A DNA stretch of 46,246 bases, taken from assembly GCF_000204015.1 (NCBI RefSeq), contig NZ_GL883077.1:1916027-1962272 (forward strand). Reading direction: 5' to 3'. The DNA comes from Asticcacaulis biprosthecium C19. Its GTDB lineage: Bacteria; Pseudomonadota; Alphaproteobacteria; Caulobacterales; Caulobacteraceae. A program made the position numbers and the translations under genes. Below the pieces are notes generated by a model. That model was given only the letters and a program-made list of their open reading frames with translations, was not told the origin of the DNA and made no database searches. Position 1 is the stretch's first letter. Every line of letters starts with the position of its first letter. Positions 37,728-45,281 of the stretch are shown piece by piece.

Positions 37728-38224
37728 AACACCGAAGTGTCCGTTTGCGGCGGCTGCAATGGATCAGGACCGTACCTGTTGGGACCCCGCTGACCACGCC
37801 GGAAGGTCAGGATCAACCCCATGATCATCGCCGTCACGTTTCCGATGGTACTGAGGCCATTACTAAAATTCCACGCTGTCTCGTACACCGGCGTCACAAG
37901 GCTGACGAGATTAAGCACAATATCCACGGGGAGATCAAACAAAGCGACAACGCACCATATCGCCGACCAGCCCAGATCGTGCAAGCGCTTGGCGTATAGG
38001 CAGACTAGCGCCCATAAAAACGCAGACATGACGACGACATAGATCATGGTCTGAACAGCGGGATTAGCTGAGAGTCCGTTCCCGGCCATTGCGACCACAG
38101 TCCCAAAACCAAGCAGCAATATTGCGGCGATGATCAGGCCGTACACAAAATACTGAAGGCGGCTGATTCGGCCGTTCAACGCCAGCAATGCTGGAATTGT
38201 AAGGAAGAATTTTGGTTTCGTCAT
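37724..38224 (-). CDS. DUF805 family membrane protein (second copy)
   Basis: A 166-residue protein with four or so TMs and the DUF805 landmarks NGRISRLQYFVYGL at the N-terminus, YAKRLHDLGWSAIW in the middle, and GPNRYGPDPL near the end. A good AGGGGGCG ribosome site precedes the ATG. It lies 19 bases upstream of nothing on its own strand and just downstream of the hisIE stop, so readthrough from the his operon could reach it. Function unknown. Confidence 0.85.
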   Translation of the reverse strand: MTKPKFFLTIPALLALNGRISRLQYFVYGLIIAAILLLGFGTVVAMAGNGLSANPAVQTMIYVVVMSAFLWALVCLYAKRLHDLGWSAIWCVVALFDLPVDIVLNLVSLVTPVYETAWNFSNGLSTIGNVTAMIMGLILTFRRGQRGPNRYGPDPLQPPQTDTSVF

Positions 38225-38243
38225 ATCGCCCCCTATTGTTAGA

Positions 38244-38888
38244 TCATCCCTTGTGGCGCTCTCTCAGGATGTCCAGCACGGGGCCAAGACCGGTCTCGCG
38301 CGCCATCAACAGTACGCTGAGATGATACAGCAGGTCGGCGGCTTCGTTGTGTAGTTCGTCCAGATCACCGGCGCGGCCGGCCAAGGCCGTTTCCAGCCCT
38401 TCTTCGCCAACCTTCTGGGCGATCTTGGCGATCCCCTTGTGCATCAGGCGGGCGGTGTAACTATCGGCTGGTGACACGTGGGCACGCTCAGTGACCACCT
38501 TGGCGAGGTGAGCCATGAAGCCGATACCCGGCGCGTTCTCCATGCCGAAGCACGAGGTCGTCTTGGTGTGGCAGGTCGGGCCTTCCGGCCGTGCCAGCAC
38601 CAGCACGGCATCCTCGTCGCAGTCGGCCAGGACGTGGTCCAGAACCAGCACATCGCCTGAAGTTTCGCCCTTGCGCCACAGCCGGTCTTTCGAACGGGAA
38701 TAAAACACGACCTGACCACGGGTCAGGGTTTCGCGCAAGGCGTCGGCGTTCATATAGCCGAGCATCAGGACCTGAAGGGTATCGGCATGCTGGACGATAG
38801 CCGGCACCAGCCCACCGGACTTGGCGAAGTCGATGCGGGTGATGTCGTCGACGGTGAGGGGATTGGGCAGGGTGTGCTGTTCGGCCAT
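38244..38888 (-). CDS. hisIE: HisIE, phosphoribosyl-AMP cyclohydrolase / phosphoribosyl-ATP pyrophosphatase
   Basis: A 214-residue bifunctional enzyme for steps two and three of histidine synthesis. The HisI part (about 1-115) has MLGYMNADALRET, FYSRSKDRLWRKGETSG and the Zn-binding Cys90, Cys106 and Cys113 (DCDEDAV, PTCHT, SCF). The HisE part (about 120-214) has YTARLMHKGIAKIAQKVGEEGLETALA and DLLYHLSVLL, the MazG-like pyrophosphatase helix bundle. Fused HisIE is the rule in enteric operons and Bacteroidetes, while alphaproteobacteria often have separate hisE and hisI. It starts two bases after hisF and is the last gene of the operon. Confidence 0.95.
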   Translation of the reverse strand: MAEQHTLPNPLTVDDITRIDFAKSGGLVPAIVQHADTLQVLMLGYMNADALRETLTRGQVVFYSRSKDRLWRKGETSGDVLVLDHVLADCDEDAVLVLARPEGPTCHTKTTSCFGMENAPGIGFMAHLAKVVTERAHVSPADSYTARLMHKGIAKIAQKVGEEGLETALAGRAGDLDELHNEAADLLYHLSVLLMARETGLGPVLDILRERHKG

Positions 38889-38890
38889 GG

Positions 38891-39718
38891 TTACAGTCTC
38901 ACAGCTATCCCGGCCTGACGCAAGTCGCGCTTGAGGTCAGGGATGTGGATGATCTTTTTGTGAAAGACGCTGGCGGCCAGAGCGCCCGACACATCGGCCT
39001 GGTCGAACACTTCGACGAAGTGCTCTGTAGACCCGGCGCCGCCTGATGCCACCAGCGGAATGTCCAGCAGGTCGCGCACCAGTCGCAATTGCTTCAGGTC
39101 GTAACCCTTGCGCACCCCGTCCTGGTTCATGCAGTTCAGAACGATCTCGCCGGCTCCGCGGTCGCGAGCCTCGACGACCCAATCCAAAGTCCTGCGGCCC
39201 GCCTGGCGGATCTTGTCGGGATCGCCGGAATATTGGTGGACGTAATAGTCGACATTTTTGCTTGGCTGCCCCTCCTTATCCGAAAAGTGCTCAACACTTT
39301 TCGGGAGGGGCAGCGCCATTTCGCGACTATCAATACCGACCACGACGCATTGCGAACCAGCCATTTCAGCCAGTTCGTTGATCAGGTCGGGCCGTTCCAA
39401 AGCTGGCGAGTTGATCGACACCTTGTCGGCGCCGCTGTTCAGGCATTTCACTGCCTGCTCCGCCGAACGAATGCCGCCGGCGACGCAGAACGGAATGTCC
39501 AAAGCGCGGGCAATGTCGCGCACCCAGTTGTAGTCGACCGTGCGGCCTTCCGACGAGGCGGTGATGTCGTAGAGCACCAGTTCGTCGGCGCCTTCATCGC
39601 GATAGCGCAAAGCCATGTCGACGGCGTCGCCCAGGACTTCGTGTCCGACGAACTGCACGCCCTTGACGACCTTGCCGTCCTTGACGTCGAGACAGGGGAT
39701 GATGCGTCTAGCCAACAT
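38891..39718 (-). CDS. hisF: HisF, imidazole glycerol phosphate synthase cyclase subunit, with 17-residue insertion
   Basis: A 275-residue (beta/alpha)8 barrel that uses ammonia from HisH to make IGP and AICAR. Start [15 protein letters not shown] with catalytic Asp11, and Asp130 in VVVGIDS. After Asp130, residues 135-151 ([17 protein letters not shown]) are encoded by a palindromic repeat and are absent from the 258-residue E. coli enzyme, the difference being exactly 17. The insert lies in the loop after strand 5, on the catalytic face, so activity needs testing. The rest ([34 protein letters not shown]) is normal and resembles gammaproteobacterial HisF. The start is the ATG after GGAAAG. 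Confidence 0.93.
   Translation of the reverse strand: MLARRIIPCLDVKDGKVVKGVQFVGHEVLGDAVDMALRYRDEGADELVLYDITASSEGRTVDYNWVRDIARALDIPFCVAGGIRSAEQAVKCLNSGADKVSINSPALERPDLINELAEMAGSQCVVVGIDSREMALPLPKSVEHFSDKEGQPSKNVDYYVHQYSGDPDKIRQAGRRTLDWVVEARDRGAGEIVLNCMNQDGVRKGYDLKQLRLVRDLLDIPLVASGGAGSTEHFVEVFDQADVSGALAASVFHKKIIHIPDLKRDLRQAGIAVRL
39265..39314. repeat. Palindromic repeat inserted in frame in hisF
   Basis: Fifty bases form a two-part hairpin: outer arms GCTGCCCCTC/GAGGGGCAGC, a bulge CTTAT, and inner arms CCGAAAAGTG/CACTTTTCGG around the loop CTCAA. With one more base it equals 17 codons, so the frame is kept and no stop is created. A second copy of the TTATCC-xAAAAGTG core lies at 39721-39764, inverted. 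Confidence 0.85.
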
Positions 39719-39720
39719 GA

Positions 39721-39764
39721 GCGCTTTCCAAAAAGTGTGACGCACTTTTTGGATAAAAAAGCGC
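39721..39764. repeat. Palindromic repeat directly before hisF (same family)
   Basis: The inner arms TCCAAAAAGTG/CACTTTTTGGA (loop TGACG) and outer arms GCGCTT/AAGCGC with an asymmetric TAAAA bulge repeat the plan of the hisF-internal element, in opposite orientation. The 3' arm on the coding strand contains GGAAAG, the only ribosome-site-like word before the hisF ATG, so the hairpin may hide it. Confidence 0.8.
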
Positions 39765-39773
39765 GTTAAAAAC

Positions 39774-39804
39774 AAAAAATGAATGTCGGCTTAACCGACA
39801 TTCA
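39774..39804 (-). terminator. Intrinsic terminator overlapping the hisA stop codon
   Basis: On the minus strand TGAATGTCGG pairs with CCGACATTCA (10 bp, 5-base loop holding the TAA stop of hisA), followed by six T residues. This is a full intrinsic terminator inside the his operon, which should reduce expression of hisF-hisIE unless ribosomes finishing hisA prevent the hairpin from forming. Confidence 0.8.
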
Positions 39805-40522
39805 AGGCCGCTTTCAGGTCGATCAGACCCTCATAGATCGCCTTGCCGACAATGGCGCCATGCACGCCCAGGGTCTTGAGTTCATACAGGTCCTCGATCG
39901 AGCGCACGCCGCCAGAGGCCTGGATGTCCAGGTCCGGACGCTTGCGGCGCAGGGCTGTCATCAGCGCCATGTTCGGGCCCATCAGCATGCCGTCACGCGA
40001 CACGTCGGTGACCAGGATGCGCTGAGCCGAGCCGACCGGATAGTAGTCCAGAACGTCCCACAGCGAGATGCCCGAGCCTTCGACCCAACCATGCAGGGCG
40101 GCGTCGAAATCGCCGTCGGCGGTCGGCAAAACATCCAGTGCCAGGGTGATCCGGTCCTTGCCAAAATCGGCCAGCCAGCCGCGGACCTCTTCCGGGTTCT
40201 TGACCGCGGCGGAACCGACGACAACGGCGGAAATGCCTTCGTCGAGCAGGGTCTGGACGTGGGCGCGTGTGCGGACGCCACCGCCGGTCTGGATCTTGGC
40301 CAGGGAGGCCTTGGCCAGCCGGCCGATCAGGTCGTGCTGCTGCGGCGAGCCGGCCTTGGCGCCGTCTAGGTCGACGATGTGCACCCACTGGGCGTTTTCG
40401 CCGTTGAACAGGCCCAGCCGCTTGAACGGATCGGAGTCGTACTTGGTGACGGCGTCGAAGCGGCCCTGCGACAGGCGCACACATTCACCGTTGATCAGGT
40501 CGATAGCGGGGTAAAGGATCAT
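39791..40522 (-). CDS. hisA: HisA, ProFAR isomerase
   Basis: A 243-residue (beta/alpha)8 barrel that isomerises the ProFAR intermediate. Catalytic Asp8 in LYPAIDLINGECVRL, the second Asp in ILVTDVSRDGML, and phosphate-binding QTGGGVRTR and ASGGVRS. The start overlaps the hisH stop by four bases. A terminator hairpin overlaps its 3' end. Length and motifs are normal. Confidence 0.95.
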   Translation of the reverse strand: MILYPAIDLINGECVRLSQGRFDAVTKYDSDPFKRLGLFNGENAQWVHIVDLDGAKAGSPQQHDLIGRLAKASLAKIQTGGGVRTRAHVQTLLDEGISAVVVGSAAVKNPEEVRGWLADFGKDRITLALDVLPTADGDFDAALHGWVEGSGISLWDVLDYYPVGSAQRILVTDVSRDGMLMGPNMALMTALRRKRPDLDIQASGGVRSIEDLYELKTLGVHGAIVGKAIYEGLIDLKAALNVG

Positions 40523-41106
40523 AGTTTCACAAAGTTTTCGAGGATTCTGGCGCCGGTGGAAGAAGACCGTTCGGGGTGGAACTGGCAGCCCCAGACCTGG
40601 CCCTTGCGGACCATGGCAGCGAAGGGTTCACCATAGGTCGCGGTCGCCAAGGTGCAATCATTGACCGGACAGACGAAGGAGTGGACGAAATAGGCATAAT
40701 CGCCATCATTGACGCCCGCCGTTAGCGCATCGTCGCGTGAGACCTCAAGCTGGTTCCAGCCCATGTGCGGCACGACGAAATCCTTCGATGCCTCCATGCG
40801 GGTCACCCGGCCGGGGATCAGCCCGAGACATTGAACATCACCTTCGTCGGAACCTTCGAACAGCAGTTGCTGGCCCAGGCATACCCCCAGCAGCGGCACA
40901 TCAAGACCGCGAATGACGTCGAACAGCCCCAACTCGTGGATACGGTTCATGGCGAAACCCGCAGCGCCGACACCCGGCAGGACGACCTTTTGGGCGGCGG
41001 CGATTTCCGCCGCGTCTGACGACAGGTGCGCGTCAACACCCAGCCGTTCCAGGGCAAACAGCACCGATGCCGTGTTGGCGCAGCCCAGTTCAATGACCGT
41101 GATCAT
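40519..41106 (-). CDS. hisH: HisH, imidazole glycerol phosphate synthase glutaminase subunit
   Basis: A 195-residue class-I glutamine amidotransferase that supplies ammonia to HisF. Nucleophile Cys76 in LGVCLGQQLLFEGS; catalytic His and Glu in QFHPERSS near residue 177. VLPGVGAAGFAM is the oxyanion strand. The start overlaps the end of the hisC'-hisB fusion (ATGA). Confidence 0.95.
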   Translation of the reverse strand: MITVIELGCANTASVLFALERLGVDAHLSSDAAEIAAAQKVVLPGVGAAGFAMNRIHELGLFDVIRGLDVPLLGVCLGQQLLFEGSDEGDVQCLGLIPGRVTRMEASKDFVVPHMGWNQLEVSRDDALTAGVNDGDYAYFVHSFVCPVNDCTLATATYGEPFAAMVRKGQVWGCQFHPERSSSTGARILENFVKL

Positions 41107-42578
41107 GCCAGCATGCCTTTGGTGGAGGGGAGGGCGTCGCCTTCGATCCGCGTAGCCTGGCGCAGGGCCCGGCCCAGTGCCTTGTAGCAGGCCTCGGTCT
41201 TGTGGTGATCGTTGCCGCCCTCGACCTCGACATGGATCGATGCGCCCAGGGTTTCTGACAGCGAACGGAAGGCGTGGCCGGTCATTTCGGTCTGATAGTC
41301 GCCGATGTGTGTCGACTGGAAGTCGCCTTTGAAAACACAGAAGGGCCGGCCGCCAAGGTCGATACTGACCTTGGCCTCGGTCTCGTCCATCGGCAGGACG
41401 AAGCCGAACCGCGCCATGCCCATGCGATCGCCCAGGGCCTGTTTCAGTGCCGACCCGAAGGCCAGCATGCAGTCCTCGACCGTGTGGTGGCCGTCGATAT
41501 GCAGGTCGCCCTCGCAGGCCAGTTGCAGCGAGAAGCCGCCGTGGGTGGCGACCTGGTCCAGCATGTGATCGAAGAAGCCGATGCCGGTCTCGACGTTGAC
41601 GGGTTTCGGCTGATCGAGATTGACCAAGACTGAGATGCGCGTCTCCTTGGTGTCGCGCGTGACTTCGCCGACGCGGGGTGGCTTGGCGTCGTCGGCGACG
41701 TCCAGCGCCTTGAGGATGCGGTTGTTGGTGGCGACATCTCCCAAGGCCAGCAGCAAGCCGGTTGGGGTGACCTGAGGCGACAGCCCCAGGCGCTTCAGGG
41801 CGGTCTGGGTGGCGATCAGGTTCTTGGGGCGCAAAAGCAGGAAAGGGCCTTCGTTCAGGTCGAACGATTCCAGTAAATTGGAAGTTTTCAGGCGTTCGCG
41901 CAACCGAGCCTGTTCACTGCGGATCAGGTCGATACGGGCTTGTACGGAAAGGGCCCGCGAAGGCGACAGGGCGCTTTCCGCGGCCCGCACTGACGGGGTC
42001 GGCAGCGGGTGCGGCTCGCAATACTTCAGCAATCCCTGAAGTGTCTTGGTGTTGGCGATCAGGGCGCCAACTCTGGCGCCGGACATGCCGAACAGGAAGG
42101 ACATGCTCTTCAGCACGATGACATTGGGCTCGCTGGTCGCCAGTTCGATCAGCGACCCGTCCGAGGCGTCGGCGTAGCTTTCGTCGATGACCAGCAGGGT
42201 CGGGAAGATGTCGACCGCCAGGGTGCGGGCGGCGATCAGGTCCAGCGCGTGGCCATCCGACTGACTGGGGTTGTCAATCAGGTAGAAGCCCCCACCGCGT
42301 GTCAGGGTACCGGTTTCCAGCGGCTTGCGGATGGTCAGGTTATAAACGCTGCACAGGTCCTCGATATAGTGGTCCTGGCCGGCCCAGACGAACTCATGGC
42401 CATGGACGCGCAGGCGGCGCATCAGGATTTCCATGCCGTGCGACGCGCCGCGGGTGACGATCAACTGATGTGGCTCGACACCGTAGAAGGCGGCCATGCG
42501 CTCACGCAGGGGCTCGAGCGAGGGCGGGATGGATTCGAGGCCGGCGCCACCTAGAGATGAGAAAGGGGAGTTGAACAT
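41103..42578 (-). CDS. hisB: Degenerate HisC domain fused to HisB (imidazoleglycerol-phosphate dehydratase)
   Basis: A 491-residue fusion. Residues 302-491 are a complete IGP dehydratase: RDTKETRISV, GIGFFDHMLDQ, the two metal-binding HHTVED and DHHKTE motifs, LPMDE and DALPSTKGML. Residues 1-300 align along their length with HisC (histidinol-phosphate aminotransferase): VTRGASHGMEIL, LVIDESYAD and ARVGALIA...EPHPLPTPSVRAAESALSP. But the PLP lysine is Phe161 (KSMSFLFGMSG where HisC has TLSKAFALAG), the cofactor Asn is Gln106, the substrate Arg of the C-terminal strand is about Leu276, and some 35 N-terminal residues are missing, because hisD ends two bases before the start. Asp132, Tyr135 and Arg169 remain. 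So the dehydratase should work, but the N-terminal domain cannot be a normal transaminase. The usual HisB fusion (E. coli) has a phosphatase there instead. Confidence 0.88.
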   Translation of the reverse strand: MFNSPFSSLGGAGLESIPPSLEPLRERMAAFYGVEPHQLIVTRGASHGMEILMRRLRVHGHEFVWAGQDHYIEDLCSVYNLTIRKPLETGTLTRGGGFYLIDNPSQSDGHALDLIAARTLAVDIFPTLLVIDESYADASDGSLIELATSEPNVIVLKSMSFLFGMSGARVGALIANTKTLQGLLKYCEPHPLPTPSVRAAESALSPSRALSVQARIDLIRSEQARLRERLKTSNLLESFDLNEGPFLLLRPKNLIATQTALKRLGLSPQVTPTGLLLALGDVATNNRILKALDVADDAKPPRVGEVTRDTKETRISVLVNLDQPKPVNVETGIGFFDHMLDQVATHGGFSLQLACEGDLHIDGHHTVEDCMLAFGSALKQALGDRMGMARFGFVLPMDETEAKVSIDLGGRPFCVFKGDFQSTHIGDYQTEMTGHAFRSLSETLGASIHVEVEGGNDHHKTEACYKALGRALRQATRIEGDALPSTKGMLA

Positions 42579-42580
42579 CT

Positions 42581-43879
42581 CTACACTTCCAATCTGAAGT
42601 CGGCCGCCAGTGCGTGCGCCTCAAGCCCCTCCAGCCGGGCCAGGCGGGCGGCGGCGGGGGCAATGGCGGCCGCACCTTCGCGCGTGGCCTTCTGCACGAC
42701 GAAGCTGGTCAGGAAGGACCGCACGGTGATGCCGTCATAGGACCGGGCAGCGCCGTCGGTCGGCAGGACGTGGCTGGGGCCTGCGGCATAGTCGCCGAAG
42801 GTTTCGGCGGCATAGGTGCCGGCAAAAATCGTCCCGGCGGCGGTCAGCAGGGGCACGAGGGCGTCGACGTCTTCGATCTGGATGGCCAGGTGCTCCGGAC
42901 CGTACAGGTTTGAGACTTCGGCAGCTTCCGATGTCCCGGAGACGATGAAGACGCGCGCCTGATCCAGTGACGCCTTGGCGATCGTCGCACGCGGCAGGCG
43001 CTCGACCTGAATGGCGACTTCGGCGGCAATGCGTTGCGCGATATCGGCGGACAGGGCGACCAGGATGACCTGAGCGTCGGAGTCGTGTTCGGCCTGGCTG
43101 AGCAGGTCGGCGGCGACCAGTTTCACATTGGCGGTGCCGTCGGCGATGACCAGCAATTCCGACGGACCCGCCGGCATGTCGATGGCCAGGCCCGAGATGC
43201 GCTCGGTGGCGTACTTCTTGGCTTCGGTGACGTACTTGTTGCCGGGGCCGAACAGCTTGTCGGCGGCGGGGACGCCTTCCAGGATCCCCAGCGCCATGGC
43301 GGCGATGCCGTGGGCGCCGCCGACTCTCCAGATGGCGTCCAGTCTCGAGGTCGCCGCGCAGGCGATCATCATCGGGTGGAGGGAGCCGTCTTTGGCCGGG
43401 GGCGTGATGCAGACGCGGTTGGGTACGCCTGCCACAGCGGCGGGTACCGCGGTCATAATCAGGGTTGAAAACAGTGGCGCCAGGCCGCCAGGGATATACA
43501 GGCCGGCTGTGGTGATCGGGCGATAGAGGCGTTGCAGCGACAATCCCGGTTTCGGGGAAATGACTGGGCCGTCGCCGGGCAGTTCTGCCTGCTGGAAGGC
43601 GCGCACGTTCTCGGCGGCCAGTTCCATGGCGGCGAGATCCTCGGGCGACATTTGCGCCCGGGCGGCGTCAACCGTTGCCGCATTAAGCTCCAGGCGGTCG
43701 GGGGCATGGCCATCCAGCTTGACGGCCCAGTCGCTCAAACCGTCAAAGCCGCGGGCCTCGATGTCGTCGAAGATGGTGCGCACACGCGCCAGCACCGTCG
43801 GATCGCGGCGGTTCTCCGGGCGGGCCAGGGCGGCCTTGCGGCCGGCCCGGTCCAGCTCTTTCCAAATGAATGTCCGCAT
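42581..43879 (-). CDS. hisD: HisD, histidinol dehydrogenase
   Basis: A 432-residue zinc enzyme that oxidises histidinol to histidine in two steps. Typical segments: ITTAGLYIPGGLAPLFST, GPGNKYVTEAKK, DMPAGPSELLVIAD, LLSQAEHDSDAQVIL, YGPEHLAIQIE with the catalytic Glu-His pair, and GPSHVLPTDGAARS. It starts at the base where hisG ends (TGATG), and a GTG one codon earlier is possible. The stop lies two bases before the fusion start. Confidence 0.96.
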   Translation of the reverse strand: MRTFIWKELDRAGRKAALARPENRRDPTVLARVRTIFDDIEARGFDGLSDWAVKLDGHAPDRLELNAATVDAARAQMSPEDLAAMELAAENVRAFQQAELPGDGPVISPKPGLSLQRLYRPITTAGLYIPGGLAPLFSTLIMTAVPAAVAGVPNRVCITPPAKDGSLHPMMIACAATSRLDAIWRVGGAHGIAAMALGILEGVPAADKLFGPGNKYVTEAKKYATERISGLAIDMPAGPSELLVIADGTANVKLVAADLLSQAEHDSDAQVILVALSADIAQRIAAEVAIQVERLPRATIAKASLDQARVFIVSGTSEAAEVSNLYGPEHLAIQIEDVDALVPLLTAAGTIFAGTYAAETFGDYAAGPSHVLPTDGAARSYDGITVRSFLTSFVVQKATREGAAAIAPAAARLARLEGLEAHALAADFRLEV

Positions 43880-44757
43880 CACGGCATCATCTTTTCGATC
43901 GGCAGGACCAGAATGGCCGAGGCACCGGCGGCTTTCAGGCGGTCCAGGGTTTCCCAGAAGACGCTTTCGTCACAGACGGCATGGATGGCGACCATGGACG
44001 GATCGACCAGATTCATGATGGTCGGGCTGCCGGAGCCGGGGATCAGGTTGATGATCTCGTCGAGATGATCGCGCGGCGCGTTCATCATGACGTATTTGGC
44101 GCCGGTCGACTTGGTGACGCCGTCGAAGCGGCGCACGACCATGTCGTAGATGTGTGCCAGGTCAGGCTGGGGCGCGTGGGGCGCCTTGATCAGCACGGCT
44201 TCGGATTTGAGTACCAGTTCGACCGGCTTGAGGTTGTTGACCTCCAGGGTGGTGCCGGTGGAGACCAGGTCGCAGATGGCGTCGGCAATGTGCATGCGTG
44301 GCGCGACTTCGACGCCGCCACGCATTTCGACGATATCGGCGGTGATGCCGTTATCGGACAGCCAGGCTTTCAGGATGTTCGGATAGGAGGTGGCGATGCG
44401 CTTGCCGGCGACGCTTTGCGGGCCCTGGTAGTCGAACCCGATCGGTACGGCCAGCTTCAGGGTGCACTTGCCGAAGCCCAGGCGCATTACGATGATCTCC
44501 TCCAGGTCCTTGTCCGGGAAGTGCTCCTTCAGAACGTTGTAACCGACGATGCCCAGTTCAGCGACATTGTCGTCGACGAAGGTGGGGATATCGTCGTCGC
44601 GTACCCGCAGCAGATCGATTGGATGATTTTCGATCCGGTACAGCAGTTCGTTGGCGCCGCGGATGGCGCGCAGGCCGGCGCCAGTGATCAGCTCCAGTGA
44701 GCGTTCGGCCAGGCGGCCCGACTTTTGTACGGCAATGCGGAGGCGGGGTTCGGTCAT
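43879..44757 (-). CDS. hisG: HisG, ATP phosphoribosyltransferase (long form)
   Basis: A 292-residue enzyme for the first, feedback-controlled step of histidine synthesis. IAVQKSGRLAERSLELI and VADICDLVSTGTTLE-type motifs (here ADAICDLVSTGTTLEVNNL) are present, and the C-terminal 70 residues (SPTIMNLVDP, ESVFWETLDRLKAAGASAILVLPIEKM) form the ACT-like regulatory domain of HisG-L, which is hexameric, is inhibited by histidine and needs no HisZ. Starts two bases after the regulator gene. Confidence 0.95.
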   Translation of the reverse strand: MTEPRLRIAVQKSGRLAERSLELITGAGLRAIRGANELLYRIENHPIDLLRVRDDDIPTFVDDNVAELGIVGYNVLKEHFPDKDLEEIIVMRLGFGKCTLKLAVPIGFDYQGPQSVAGKRIATSYPNILKAWLSDNGITADIVEMRGGVEVAPRMHIADAICDLVSTGTTLEVNNLKPVELVLKSEAVLIKAPHAPQPDLAHIYDMVVRRFDGVTKSTGAKYVMMNAPRDHLDEIINLIPGSGSPTIMNLVDPSMVAIHAVCDESVFWETLDRLKAAGASAILVLPIEKMMP

Positions 44758-44759
44758 CT

Positions 44760-45071
44760 TCAGATCTTCTTATCGGGTTTCATGCGGTCGAGTACCGCGC
44801 GGTAGCCCTGGTGGGGCATGTTGTTCAAAAAATTGGCGACGCGGGTGACGGTGGTGGTCGACACGCCGGTCTGGTCGGAAATCTGGCGGTAGGAGAGTTC
44901 GCCGTCATCCAGCAGCCAGGCGACCCGGAACCGTTCCGCCAAAGCCCGGATCTCCTGCGGGGTGCACAGGTCGGTCAGGAAGTCCTTGACCTCGTCCTGG
45001 CTTTTCAACTGCAGGAAGGCTTGATGGAGGAGGGTGATATCGTCCTTGAGGCTGGGATGGTCGGCTGCCAT
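44760..45071 (-). CDS. TrpR/YerC-family regulator of the his operon
   Basis: A 103-residue member of the TrpR/YerC (YecD) family. Residues 36-78 (TPQEIRALAERFRVAWLLDDGELSYRQIS...GVSTTTVTRVANFL) are a helix-turn-helix like the one of TrpR. It heads the his operon, two bases before hisG, and a perfect palindrome lies 17 bases upstream of its start. TrpR-family proteins in this position (called HisR in some predicted regulons) are proposed to sense histidine, and this one probably represses its own operon. The effector is inference. Confidence 0.82.
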   Translation of the reverse strand: MAADHPSLKDDITLLHQAFLQLKSQDEVKDFLTDLCTPQEIRALAERFRVAWLLDDGELSYRQISDQTGVSTTTVTRVANFLNNMPHQGYRAVLDRMKPDKKI

Positions 45072-45087
45072 GCGCGTGTCTCCGGTT

Positions 45088-45105
45088 GTATCAGCGGGCT
45101 GATAC
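45088..45105. promoter_or_regulatory. Operator candidate for the his-operon regulator
   Basis: GTATCAGC-GG-GCTGATAC is an 18-bp inverted repeat with perfect 8-bp arms, 17 bases upstream of the regulator start. TrpR-family operators are similar short palindromes. A second half-site GCTGATAC recurs at 45232-45239, facing a GTGTCAGC (45214-45221) with one mismatch. Confidence 0.6.
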
Positions 45106-45213
45106 GCCAGGCGGCATCCCTGCGCAAGGAAAACTATCCGGTAAGGCCGCCGGAAAACGCCACGGCATGTGTGCAGACGTCGGTCATGACAGCTTTACTC
45201 CTCTCCGGGCGGC

Positions 45214-45239
45214 GTGTCAGCGTGTTATCGTGCTGATAC
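45214..45239. promoter_or_regulatory. Second, spaced copy of the GTATCAGC/GCTGATAC half-sites
   Basis: GTGTCAGC and GCTGATAC are separated by 10 bases instead of two. The right half is identical to that of the perfect palindrome, 127 bases away. Two linked operators upstream of the regulator would suit cooperative binding or looping; a chance match is possible. Confidence 0.35.
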
Positions 45240-45281
45240 AGTCGGGCGGTGGGGAAGGCAAGAGGATTATTCAAAAATTTT

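Noticed and set aside
42096-42098. Frameshift or error as explanation for the missing PLP lysine in the HisC-like domain
   Set aside because: Alignment to HisC is continuous on both sides of Phe161, other key residues are also lost, and the reading frame runs on into intact HisB; a single error would not explain it.
41103-42578. Two separate genes hisC and hisB rather than a fusion
   Set aside because: There is no stop codon between the domains and no ribosome site plus ATG at the start of the HisB part near residue 302.
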